Origin: Enterobacter sp. RHBSTW-00994
GTDB taxonomy: Bacteria; Pseudomonadota; Gammaproteobacteria; Enterobacterales; Enterobacteriaceae
Length of the DNA: 64,000 bases
Direction: 5' to 3'
NCBI RefSeq assembly: GCF_013782625.1
Contig: NZ_CP056199.1
Coordinates: forward strand, 2,498,588-2,562,587
This document shows positions 15,948 through 24,794 of this stretch, piece by piece. A model generated the notes under the pieces. That model searched no databases. It had not been told where the DNA came from and saw nothing but the letters and a program-made list of their open reading frames with translations. The position numbers were made by a program, and so were the translations under genes. Position 1 is the stretch's first letter, and each line of letters starts with the position of its first letter.

Positions 15948-17030
15948 TTATTCGAAACGGTAGTGCCCGTCTTCAGCGGACGGTAACGCAGAACATTGCA
16001 ACCCTTCATAGCAGCCCAGATTGACGGTCAGACTCTCCCGATTGTTGCTGAGCTTGCCAGCTTTCAAGCCCAGCAGGCCGGTGCGACCCAACTGGATACG
16101 CCTTCCTTTGCCAAGGCGAGGCTCAGGCAGTAACCGTACAGGTACGGTGAGACGCAGTCGGGCGTCACTGCGGTAGCCGAGATAAACGCGCAACAGGACC
16201 AGTAAATCGGTATGGAGAAAACCACCAGGTAACCACCCTTCGGCTTCCTCCGGATCTTCTGTCTCCAGTGTCACCAGTACCCGACTGCATGCTTCTTTTG
16301 CCGTTTTACCCAGCGTGGCTCGCTGAGAAAGACGGATCCGATTTTCGGCACCCAGCCCGCTACGGTTATCGATATGGACCTTAACCGGGTCCGGTTCGGT
16401 GATAATTGCCCGGGTATTCGGTGCCAGCAGACTCACCAGGGCCCGAATGCCTTCCGCATTGCGGGTGGGTAATCGCATGGAGCCCAGCAGGGCCAGAAAG
16501 CGGGAAACCGGCGTTGCCACCTGCTCAGCCGTGCCCGGTATACCAAGGCCGACCAGCCCCAGCAGACACTGTGATGTGGCATCGCGGCCACCAGACTCAA
16601 AGGTGGCCGGATATGCGTATTTTCGCCAGATCCGGTAATACTGCGTGGTGATGCGGTGGCTGAAAATATCCAGAAACGAGGTGACCGCCTCGTGCCCTTC
16701 ACGGCGCTGCGCAATATCGTCCAGATAGGACGTTGGCAGAGGGGAGTCCACGCCATACATCCCCAAAAATGTCGTACGGACCGTTGGGGGCAATGCCGGG
16801 TTGTCTTCGTCGGTCTCCACCGCCTTGAGAGTACTGACCGGGAATCCCATACCAGGCCAGGGCCTGAATCGTACCGGATCGTCGCCCGGATGGCTGGTGG
16901 TGCCCAGTTTCGGCGCGTCCGGATTTTCCTGTTCCAGCAACTGGCAGAAACGATAGAAATTGGCCCGCCAGATATCTTTATTTATGGCCAGCGTCAGCCC
17001 GGTACGTGCTGGCTGTGATTCTCGCGCCAT
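15948..17030 (-). CDS. tssG: TssG, T6SS baseplate subunit
   Basis: 360 residues of the TssG/ImpH/VasB family, a baseplate wedge component with TssE, TssF and TssK. The N-terminal FYRFCQLLEQENPDAPKLG, RFRPWPGMGFPVSTL, LGMYGVDSPLPTSYLDD and FLDIFSHRITTQYYRIWRKY segments are the family signature. The start overlaps the end of tssF by 37 bp, indicating coupled translation. Confidence 0.93.
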   Translation of the reverse strand: MARESQPARTGLTLAINKDIWRANFYRFCQLLEQENPDAPKLGTTSHPGDDPVRFRPWPGMGFPVSTLKAVETDEDNPALPPTVRTTFLGMYGVDSPLPTSYLDDIAQRREGHEAVTSFLDIFSHRITTQYYRIWRKYAYPATFESGGRDATSQCLLGLVGLGIPGTAEQVATPVSRFLALLGSMRLPTRNAEGIRALVSLLAPNTRAIITEPDPVKVHIDNRSGLGAENRIRLSQRATLGKTAKEACSRVLVTLETEDPEEAEGWLPGGFLHTDLLVLLRVYLGYRSDARLRLTVPVRLLPEPRLGKGRRIQLGRTGLLGLKAGKLSNNRESLTVNLGCYEGLQCSALPSAEDGHYRFE

Positions 17031-18763
17031 CTCAGTCGTTTTCCTGTCGGTTGCAGCACCAGCGTGAGCTGGTTAAAGAGGTGAATATCCGCGTAAAGCG
17101 CAAAGAACCGGTGCAGCATCTCGCCGAATAGATTCACATCGCCTTCGCCTGCAAAATTGTCCATGTTCAGCGTGACTTCTATGTCCACACCCCGAAGCAT
17201 AAAGCCCTTCTCAAAGCGTCGGATCAGGGTGTGCTTCACCGCGACGATAGCTTCGAGCCGACGGCGATTCATTTCATCATCGGTCCAGTCGTACAGCGCC
17301 AGTGTTCCCCGCAGCACCTCAGGATTGTCCATCATGCTGAGGAAGTTTGAGCCGAGGTGGCTCATCACTCGCCAGTGAAAACGGTCGTTGGCGGGCGGGT
17401 ACAGCGGCATTGTCGGCGCGGAGACGTTCAGTACTCTGACGGGCACCTTCCCGGTTTTGACCACCCTGTCCAGCAGGGTACTTTCCAGTGCCTTACGCGG
17501 AAGTTGACCATTGGTACCGGTGATCCGCATCGAGAGGGACTCTGGTTTCTCAGACATCTGATCCAGCTCGAACGAGCGGCCGCCGAGGATCAACCAGGTG
17601 TCATACAGCCCGGAGGGACCCCGCTTCACACGGGTATGGAAATAACGCTCTGGTGCATCATGGCGCATCATTCCGCCACGGTGCCGGAAGCTGGTGAATG
17701 GCACCCAGGGGTGTTTGCCATTCTTCACCGCGCCATGAATATTATCGACGCTGTAAATCTCGGTGTGACCATCCTGAAGACGCAACGGCCTGAGCAGGTA
17801 TTCGTTATCCAGCGGGTTAAGCGTCAGCGGGTCGGCTTCCAGGGTGAAGAGGTTGATGACCGGCGCACAATGCAGCCGGAAGTTTTCCGTCTCAAAAGGC
17901 AGATCGGATGACCAGGCTTCACTGAGCACGATGTCGATTTCAAACCAGGAGCTGGCTTCAGTAAGTCCGATGGTGTCAAGACCGCGCAGCTCAACAAACA
18001 TAAATTTCTGACGGAAGCTAAAATATTCCAGCAGCAGCTGGTAACCGCTGAAGGCTGTATCAGCTTTCTTCCACAGGCCGTCATTGTCATCAAAGCCCAT
18101 GGGCTTGCACCAGCCATCAAACTGATGACGTTCGGTGTATGTTCCTGCATGGCGGGCATACATGGCGTGGACGCGACGGGTCATTGCCAGATGCAGTGCT
18201 GAACTGATCGGACTCTCTGCGTTGAGGAATATGGCGACTTTGTCGATCCCGGCTTTACTCCAGTCCACTTTTTCCGGGCATTCGAAGCGCAGACGGATAG
18301 CAGAGCGGCCATCAGTTTCCGTATGCAGGCGGGCGTCCGCAAGATGCAGTGGTTGCAGGGGAACATCGCGGGTCGTCCGATACTGGCAGGCGGTTTTATG
18401 CGGCCCCACAGGGCGTGAAAGCACGGAGAAGCCTTCAGCCAGCATTTCGGCCTGACGCAGGCCACGCCAGTCTGGTGAGAATTCGACGATGGCCAGCGAT
18501 GGGATGGTTCGCATATAGTGCGGCCACAGCAGACTCACCAGCCCTTCTGTCAGTTCCGGCAGGTCATCATCCAGCTTTTCACGCAGACGGCCCATCAGGA
18601 AGGCAAAGCCTTCAAACAGACGTTCTACATAGGGATCGCGGGCACCGGGTTTATCCAGATTAAGCATCGCTGCCCGATCCGGATGGGCTCGGGCAAACTC
18701 TTTACCCGCCTCACGCAGGTAGCGCATCTCAGCTTCGTAGTAGCGTAGAGTTAAATCATCCAT
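16994..18763 (-). CDS. tssF: TssF, T6SS baseplate subunit
   Basis: About 589 residues of the TssF/ImpG/VasA family. The start at 18763 (MDDLTLRYYEAEMRYLREAG) matches the conserved family N terminus and has AGGA at good spacing; an ATG nine bases upstream touches the Shine-Dalgarno. Other hallmarks: DPYVERLFEGFAFLMGRLREKLDDDLPELTEGL, SLLWPHYMRTIPSLAI and a C-terminal MLHRFFALYADIHLFNQLTL. TssF forms the wedge core with TssG. Confidence 0.93.
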   Translation of the reverse strand: MDDLTLRYYEAEMRYLREAGKEFARAHPDRAAMLNLDKPGARDPYVERLFEGFAFLMGRLREKLDDDLPELTEGLVSLLWPHYMRTIPSLAIVEFSPDWRGLRQAEMLAEGFSVLSRPVGPHKTACQYRTTRDVPLQPLHLADARLHTETDGRSAIRLRFECPEKVDWSKAGIDKVAIFLNAESPISSALHLAMTRRVHAMYARHAGTYTERHQFDGWCKPMGFDDNDGLWKKADTAFSGYQLLLEYFSFRQKFMFVELRGLDTIGLTEASSWFEIDIVLSEAWSSDLPFETENFRLHCAPVINLFTLEADPLTLNPLDNEYLLRPLRLQDGHTEIYSVDNIHGAVKNGKHPWVPFTSFRHRGGMMRHDAPERYFHTRVKRGPSGLYDTWLILGGRSFELDQMSEKPESLSMRITGTNGQLPRKALESTLLDRVVKTGKVPVRVLNVSAPTMPLYPPANDRFHWRVMSHLGSNFLSMMDNPEVLRGTLALYDWTDDEMNRRRLEAIVAVKHTLIRRFEKGFMLRGVDIEVTLNMDNFAGEGDVNLFGEMLHRFFALYADIHLFNQLTLVLQPTGKRLRWRENHSQHVPG

Positions 18764-18796
18764 GCATGGCATTCCTGAAAATGATTAATTAAAACA

Positions 18797-20404
18797 TTAG
18801 CCACAGAGCACCATGGCACGGGCCGGATCGATGGCGATCAGACCCGCCAATAGCGTATCCATCTCAGGCATCAGACGGGCTTTATCGGATTCGCTGCGAC
18901 CGGCTTTCAGGCGCAGCAGTTTCAGGCGGCGAGCCTGGACTTCAAACAACAGAGCGGGCTCCCAGTCTTCCAGCGTCAGCTGTGGTGCGCTGGTGGTCAG
19001 TTCGCCAAGCAGATGAAGCGCCATATCGTTTCGTCCATACTGCTCTGCCACCCGGGCCATCAACAGGCGTATCAGCCAGCGATGGCGTGGTGTGTCCATC
19101 CCTGGTCGGGACTGAAGCCAGGCAAGCGCCGCTTCGGGTCCTTCCGCGTCACCTTTTTCCATAGCTTCGGATTCAAGAAGCAGCACATCGTCAGACTGGC
19201 TATTAACAACGGTAGCGGGTTCATCACCGTACAGCAGGCCATCCTCATTCACTTTTTCAGCGATCCAGGCGGTGGTGACTTCATCAGCGAAGGGAGTTCC
19301 GTCATTCCATGCCAGCCCTTCAAGGCCCGGAAGGCGTTGAAGGAGCAGCCGCAGATCGAGAAGAACGGAGTCTGTCCAGGCATCCCACGGGTGACCGGCA
19401 TGACTGAGTCCCTGCCAGAGATACCACTGTAGATCGAGCCAGAAATGATTCACTCCCTCGCAAAACATCTGGCTGGCCTGCTCAACCAGTTCAGTCCAGT
19501 TTTTCTGAAGGTAGAGCCGCTTGAGTTGAGCCCGGTACTCGGCCTTCGGCGGTACCAGACGGGTGCGCCCGCTACTGTCCAGCGGAGGGATCTGGTCGAC
19601 CGTATCCCATCGCACGGTCTTTATCAGCCGGTGAGAGGCAAGCCAGCCCTGCGGCTGCTCGCTCAGCCAGCGGGAAAGTAACTTTGCCTGGTCGAGTAAA
19701 TCGCGTCCCGATTTCACCGCTGACAGTTGTGGTGAATCCGAGTGGGCGGCTTCACGCCCGTGTTCCTGAGTACTGCTGTTCTGGGGGACCAGCACTTCCA
19801 TACCGCCTGAGCGAGCCAGGCGGTTTTCCAGTGCAGTACACAGGCCAGCAAAAGAAGGCTTTTCAGCTTCCGGCCAGTTGGCAACGGCAGACTCAAGCAG
19901 GTTTATGGCGCCGACCGTCAGACCGGCATCATGACTGTCGACTTCCGGCCATAAAGAGAGTGTGTCGATAATTTTTGTACTGTTCAGCCATTCCAGGGCC
20001 GCTTTACGGGCAACCGGGCGTTGTGGATGACAGGCCTGCCCGAAGCGGGTCAACATCGCGACAAGAAGCAGTAAGCCCTCAGACAAGCCTTTTTCTCCGT
20101 CTCGGCTGAGGCGGGCCTGAACGTACCAGGTGACAACACGAATATCTTTGGCGCATTCGCAAAGACACTTCTGGGCCAGTTCGCACAACCGCGCTGAATC
20201 GGTACCCGAAAGCTTATTAATCTCTTCACGCATCAGCTGAAAATTATCATCGTATGCGGGATCGTCGCCGGTTTCAGGGCCGGAGGTGAACGGGTGCAGC
20301 CAGTTATCCCAGAGCGACAGGGCGTCATTTGCCCGGGAGAGGAGACGCTGCCTTTCTTCTTCGCTGGTGGCGCAGGCGGTTAACAGATCTTCCGGTGAAC
20401 TCAT
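18797..20404 (-). CDS. tssA: TssA, T6SS sheath-priming/cap protein
   Basis: 535 residues with an N-terminal ImpA_N domain (about 35-170: YDDNFQLMREEINKLSG, LCECAKDIRVVTWYVQARL, GLSEGLLLLVAMLTRFG). The middle holds the SGRTRLVPPKAEYRAQLKRLY region, followed by a C-terminal tetratricopeptide-like helical part ending LIAIDPARAMVLCG. No membrane segment, unlike the VasL-like protein at 701-2023. The ATG overlaps the upstream AcrVA2-like gene (ATGA, 20401-20404), so the two are co-translated. Confidence 0.9.
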   Translation of the reverse strand: MSSPEDLLTACATSEEERQRLLSRANDALSLWDNWLHPFTSGPETGDDPAYDDNFQLMREEINKLSGTDSARLCELAQKCLCECAKDIRVVTWYVQARLSRDGEKGLSEGLLLLVAMLTRFGQACHPQRPVARKAALEWLNSTKIIDTLSLWPEVDSHDAGLTVGAINLLESAVANWPEAEKPSFAGLCTALENRLARSGGMEVLVPQNSSTQEHGREAAHSDSPQLSAVKSGRDLLDQAKLLSRWLSEQPQGWLASHRLIKTVRWDTVDQIPPLDSSGRTRLVPPKAEYRAQLKRLYLQKNWTELVEQASQMFCEGVNHFWLDLQWYLWQGLSHAGHPWDAWTDSVLLDLRLLLQRLPGLEGLAWNDGTPFADEVTTAWIAEKVNEDGLLYGDEPATVVNSQSDDVLLLESEAMEKGDAEGPEAALAWLQSRPGMDTPRHRWLIRLLMARVAEQYGRNDMALHLLGELTTSAPQLTLEDWEPALLFEVQARRLKLLRLKAGRSESDKARLMPEMDTLLAGLIAIDPARAMVLCG

Positions 20405-21420
20405 TCTTTTTCCCGTTTGTTAGTCTCTTTCATAAATCTCACGACCGCTTCCAGAGAATCGTCGTCCTTGCCATTGACGATTTGCGGTGGCTTCCATTTC
20501 AGCAACATACTTTTCTCTTCACCCTGAGTGGGTTTTCCCTTCCAGTAGCTTTGCCAGTGGGCTTTTCTGACATGGGGGCGCAGGCGCCGATGGGGTGTGG
20601 AGGGACTGTCCCCTGATGTACTGGCTTCCGGCGCTCGCGGTACCTGCCTGAGCGCGGAACCGGCCCGGACACCTGCAAAAATCTGCACAGGCTTGTCCGG
20701 CGGGATGAGGCGTTGATGCTTTCCGACGCGTCTGGGCGCGGGTCTCACAGGTTTCCCCTGTCTTCCCCACTCACTGTTCTCCGAGCAAAGCCAGAACAGC
20801 ACCGGCAGCACGGCGTGCCAGAATCCTCGGATCCCCTCCTCCTGCTGATTGATGGCAGTGGAGACAGGATCGGTTAAGGCGAGATACTCCATTCCCATCG
20901 GAATGTGCTCCCGGGAAAGTGGATCCTGAGCGAGCGTCAGGGCGAGCAGTGCATCCGTCTGGTTATCATGATCGGCAAGGGTGAAAAATGCGCCCATCAG
21001 CGCACCCTGGCCTTCAGCAAAAACCATGTCAGCCGGAAAATCGAGCCAGAATCCCCAGAGTGGCAGGCGGCGAAGCATTTCGCCTGACAGAGCATCGGTC
21101 TGACGAGTTTCACCCAGCATCCGGAAGAGAGATTCATCGCAATGAAGTAGGGTTTTACCGGTTCGCCAGGCCGCAAGCGTCATATAAACAATATGCGGCG
21201 GGAAACGCTTCATAATTTGAGGACAAAGGAACCCTTCTTCTGGCGCCGGGTTACGCTTCAGCCAGTCCGCAAGCCAGCGTTTACACTGGCGAAACGTCAT
21301 AAACCGCCATGGGGAAAGTGAATCGGTCTCCCGCCACTTATCAACCTGACTGAATACGCCCGGAGACCAGCCCTCTACCTGTTTAGCAAAGGCCAGCGCA
21401 GGATGAATGCCCCTGTTCAT
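20401..21420 (-). CDS. AcrVA2-family (anti-CRISPR-like) protein inside the T6SS core operon
   Basis: 339 residues, cytoplasmic. The pattern follows AcrVA2, the Moraxella inhibitor of Cas12a: an N-terminal PHIVYMTLAAWRTGKTLLHCDESL, then LPLWGFWLDFP, a central FWHAVLPVLFWLCSENSEWG, a linker of the R-x-GKHQRLIPPDKP type, and a C-terminal RPHVRKAHWQSYWKGK followed by LLKWKPPQIVNG. AcrVA2 has matching elements in the same order (LLPYLLWLCVAEP, RPHIRRGHWHGYWQG, RWQPAVFVN). AcrVA2 is reported to trigger loss of cas12a mRNA by recognising the nascent protein. It sits 2 bp after tssM and overlaps tssA, a place no defence gene would be expected. Role here is unknown; co-translational control of a T6SS subunit is one idea, defence against CRISPR another. 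Confidence 0.72.
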   Translation of the reverse strand: MNRGIHPALAFAKQVEGWSPGVFSQVDKWRETDSLSPWRFMTFRQCKRWLADWLKRNPAPEEGFLCPQIMKRFPPHIVYMTLAAWRTGKTLLHCDESLFRMLGETRQTDALSGEMLRRLPLWGFWLDFPADMVFAEGQGALMGAFFTLADHDNQTDALLALTLAQDPLSREHIPMGMEYLALTDPVSTAINQQEEGIRGFWHAVLPVLFWLCSENSEWGRQGKPVRPAPRRVGKHQRLIPPDKPVQIFAGVRAGSALRQVPRAPEASTSGDSPSTPHRRLRPHVRKAHWQSYWKGKPTQGEEKSMLLKWKPPQIVNGKDDDSLEAVVRFMKETNKREKE

Positions 21421-21422
21421 CT

Positions 21423-24400
21423 TTACTCAACGCCTTCGGTGCCAGCGGCAACGTTAAAAATGGACGCTGGTAGCGTAAATCCCTGTAGCTTCAGTAAGGC
21501 AAGCGGACCGTCGCCCAGCTCGCTGCGCATGACGAACTTCAGAGGATTGCCATCGGCGGTGATCCACACCAGCTGTGTACGGCTGGCATCGAGTGGAGTG
21601 ATCAGGGCTTTGTCCAGCAGGCGAATGAACCCCCAGTTGCCCTGATTGTTAGCATAGAGCTGCATACCACTGTTCACACTCCGCCAGCTGAGAGACACGC
21701 CTGGATACCAGGTATTCCCCGGCCAGGTGAAGCTCTGCCAGCTTTCCATCTGGTTGAAGTAATCCAGGTTTTGCTCATCAAGGGTAAGCTGCACTCTGGC
21801 AACATCCCGTGAAGGACGCGCCATCAGTTCGAAGTGAACACCTGCATCGCCCTGAGAGAACACAATATCTGACAGTTCTGCCAGCTGGTTAATCGCCCGG
21901 AGAAAATCCGGACTGACAACTATTCCCTGACTTGCGGAAGGATCAACGACCCAGCGATTCCCTTCCTGGTGGAGGATCCCGCCGAGATTCGTTTTCAGGA
22001 AGGTCGTGATTCGACCCGAGTCGCTACGCAGGAACTGTGCCAGCAACGGCAGGGAGGCATCGCTGCCGGTGGCTTTAAACGGATACCGTCCCGCAAAGGC
22101 TTTGTTCCACTGATCGACAATGGTCGACTGCCAGCGAACATTGAGACTTCCCGCCGCCGGGGCAAGTACCTGCCGCCAGGCCAGATCCAGCGGTTGCACA
22201 AATAACGACTGGCCAAATCCGTTCCACTCCTGCCCCAGGCTTGCCGCAACCAGGCTGCCGTAATCGCGGGTGTCCGTCAGGTCGATGGCTTTACCCTGGA
22301 ACACAGTCTGGGCCAGCATCTGCGACATAGCCTGCGGATCCGGGGCGCTGGTGACCTGCTGAAGCTTCAGTCGCACCTGGGTAACACGAGCAAGCCAGGA
22401 CTGGAAACTGAGATTACCGTTGCTACCGGTTCCCTCTTTACCTTCCATCAGGCCCATCAGTGGTCCAAATACCCCATCGAGCGGGCCTTTAGGGCCCTGT
22501 GCCTGTTCAATAAATTGTCTGGCATTTTTCTTCTTACCGATCAGCTTTTTCGCTGAGTCCACTATCGAATCAGCCAGTGCCTCACCCTTCTGTCCTGTTT
22601 TTCCCTGCCAGGCCAGTGTGTTCATCAGAGCAACCAGCGGTGACTGGCGGACATCGCCGATCAGATTGAGCTGAGCAATTGCTTCAGAAAGTGATGTAGC
22701 TTCCTGCCACTGAATGCTGTTGACCATGTTCAGCCAGGCATTACCAAAATCGGTAAAATAGCGTTCAGTCAGACGGGCTTTCAGCGCCTCCGGGGAGATA
22801 TCGCCCCCTGTCTGGTGCGTCTTATCCGTCAGTACCCAGTCAATTTCATCACGGCGGGTTTTGACAACCTCGTTAATCGCATCCTGAACCTGCTCTTCCC
22901 AGGCCTGGCGTGTAAACATTCCCGGGACGACTTCGTCAGTGCTGAATACCGTTGAGGCATCGGTGTCGCCGGTCATATCTGCCAGCGTCAAATCAGGCCA
23001 GTTGCTGGCAACGCGCTTCAGCATGTCCTGGTACAACCCGGATTCAGCGTTACGCTGGCCAATCTGCTTGAGCAGGATCTGACGGACCGTGCTGATTAAT
23101 TCAGCGTCGGGCTTAATTTTCCATTCCGGATGCGCCGGGAGGTTCTGCGCATAGAAGCCCAGCAGTTTCGGTGCGAGGTCCTGCCATGTGCCATCTGGCA
23201 CATTCTGCCGTTTCGGCCAGGCGACCAGTACGTTTTTTGCCAGCCAGCCTGCGTCCGCTTTATCCGGACGGGCGAGCATCAGATAACTTTTAAGCACGTC
23301 CCAGGTGTGCTGTGTGCCCTGCGTACGGGCATCACTGGCAGGAAGAAGTTGAACAAAGGCATTCAGCTGCTGCCTGAGATTCTCTGCGGTGGCATCCCTC
23401 ATCAGCTGTGCGTTGTTTTTCGCATACAGCGGCCAGAGCGCGGCCAGCGTGTCGCTGTCCTGATTAAGCCCAAATCGGGTGTACCACGGCGCGCCGGTTA
23501 CTTCACGATGTTGCAAACGGGCGATAGATTGCTGTAGTACGAGCTGGTTGTGCAGGCGTTCAGCCAGGGGTTTTGCAGTATCCGCTGCCTGCCTTGCCGT
23601 CTCCTGCGCCTCATAAATCTGAGCCCGGTTAACGACGAGCGACAGCAGAGTACCGGCTCCCCATAAAAGGATCAGGGAAAGCAGGAGTAATCGCAGCACC
23701 TTCAGCCAGTTGAAGCCCAGCTTTCTGCCGCTGACGGCATCACAGTCATCAATGACAGCCTTCCATGTCGGGTTGTCGAGACGTGTGTTCGGCACCGTTC
23801 CGACACCGGCCAGTTCTGGACTGAACATGACCCCGCGTAAACGCCAGGCCGCAGATCCCTGCATCAGCCCGCTGAGTAAAACGGTCAGGCTGGCCTTCAG
23901 TTCGTGTCGCAGGCGTGAGGACAACTGAAGCAGGCCGTCATGTGCCGGATTCTTCAGTATCTGTGCCATTCCGAATTTTTGCAGGCGTTGTGCCAGTGTA
24001 GAAAACGCTTCACGCGCCCCTTTTACAGTGCCTTCCGGACCAAAAATAACCCCTGCTGGCGTCGTTTCCGCGTCCGGCTGAGCGCCTGTCGCTTTGTCTG
24101 TCAACCACAGCCAGACAGGGGCCTGCCAGCCCAGCAGATGATCTGCTTTCTGGCGGCAACGCAAAAAAGCATCCCGTTCGCTATCTGTCGGGAGGGTTGA
24201 GGTATTCATCACCTGAATGATGCCATCAAGCGGGTGATCGGGACGCAGGCGTTTCAGTTTTGACAGGAAGATCTCATCCGGGAGTGATTGTGCGTCACCG
24301 CCATAAATCAGTACGTTGCCGTCGCCTTCCTGCCAGAGGTCATGACACAGGCCCGGAGCAGCTTTGTGAACGTCGTCCTGGTTGCCCATAACCAAAAGGA

Positions 24401-24794
24401 GACGCACTTTACGCTTCCAGCGACGTCCATAGCGAAAGCGCAGGTGTTCGGACACGACGTCTTCGCTGAAAACAGGTTCATCGTCGTCTTCTTCACAGGG
24501 AATTGGGTTCGTCAACGGAGCGGCACTCTCAACCTTTTTCTGCCCCCACTGGAAATACAAACCGGATTTACCCGCGTGGTCGAAAGCCTTCTCTATCAGC
24601 CAGCTGAGTAAAAATATCGCGGCAACCAGTATGGCGCAGAATGTGAGTATCCGTTGGCCATCATACGGCCCGAAGCCGGTGGCAGAGGCCACATTTTCCG
24701 GAAAGGCATAAAACAAAAATGCCACGATGACTGTCAGGAAAAAGGCGACAGTCACAACGGAGCCGATGAGTGTTTTTACTTTTACCTTAGACAT
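21423..24794 (-). CDS. tssM: TssM, inner-membrane core protein (IcmF family)
   Basis: 1123 residues when started at MSKVKVKTLIGS (ATG 24794, overlapping the upstream gene by 8 bp); upstream in-frame codons lie inside that gene and are not used. Two N-terminal membrane segments (about 8-30 and 45-65), a cytoplasmic domain with LLVMGNQDDVHKA where the P-loop of other TssM proteins would be (no GxxxxGK[ST], so no nucleotide site), a third membrane segment (LLLLSLILLWGAGTLLSLVV, about 430) and a large periplasmic part ending in the TssJ-binding domain. It forms the membrane complex with TssJ and TssL. Confidence 0.93.
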   Translation of the reverse strand: MSKVKVKTLIGSVVTVAFFLTVIVAFLFYAFPENVASATGFGPYDGQRILTFCAILVAAIFLLSWLIEKAFDHAGKSGLYFQWGQKKVESAAPLTNPIPCEEDDDEPVFSEDVVSEHLRFRYGRRWKRKVRLLLVMGNQDDVHKAAPGLCHDLWQEGDGNVLIYGGDAQSLPDEIFLSKLKRLRPDHPLDGIIQVMNTSTLPTDSERDAFLRCRQKADHLLGWQAPVWLWLTDKATGAQPDAETTPAGVIFGPEGTVKGAREAFSTLAQRLQKFGMAQILKNPAHDGLLQLSSRLRHELKASLTVLLSGLMQGSAAWRLRGVMFSPELAGVGTVPNTRLDNPTWKAVIDDCDAVSGRKLGFNWLKVLRLLLLSLILLWGAGTLLSLVVNRAQIYEAQETARQAADTAKPLAERLHNQLVLQQSIARLQHREVTGAPWYTRFGLNQDSDTLAALWPLYAKNNAQLMRDATAENLRQQLNAFVQLLPASDARTQGTQHTWDVLKSYLMLARPDKADAGWLAKNVLVAWPKRQNVPDGTWQDLAPKLLGFYAQNLPAHPEWKIKPDAELISTVRQILLKQIGQRNAESGLYQDMLKRVASNWPDLTLADMTGDTDASTVFSTDEVVPGMFTRQAWEEQVQDAINEVVKTRRDEIDWVLTDKTHQTGGDISPEALKARLTERYFTDFGNAWLNMVNSIQWQEATSLSEAIAQLNLIGDVRQSPLVALMNTLAWQGKTGQKGEALADSIVDSAKKLIGKKKNARQFIEQAQGPKGPLDGVFGPLMGLMEGKEGTGSNGNLSFQSWLARVTQVRLKLQQVTSAPDPQAMSQMLAQTVFQGKAIDLTDTRDYGSLVAASLGQEWNGFGQSLFVQPLDLAWRQVLAPAAGSLNVRWQSTIVDQWNKAFAGRYPFKATGSDASLPLLAQFLRSDSGRITTFLKTNLGGILHQEGNRWVVDPSASQGIVVSPDFLRAINQLAELSDIVFSQGDAGVHFELMARPSRDVARVQLTLDEQNLDYFNQMESWQSFTWPGNTWYPGVSLSWRSVNSGMQLYANNQGNWGFIRLLDKALITPLDASRTQLVWITADGNPLKFVMRSELGDGPLALLKLQGFTLPASIFNVAAGTEGVE

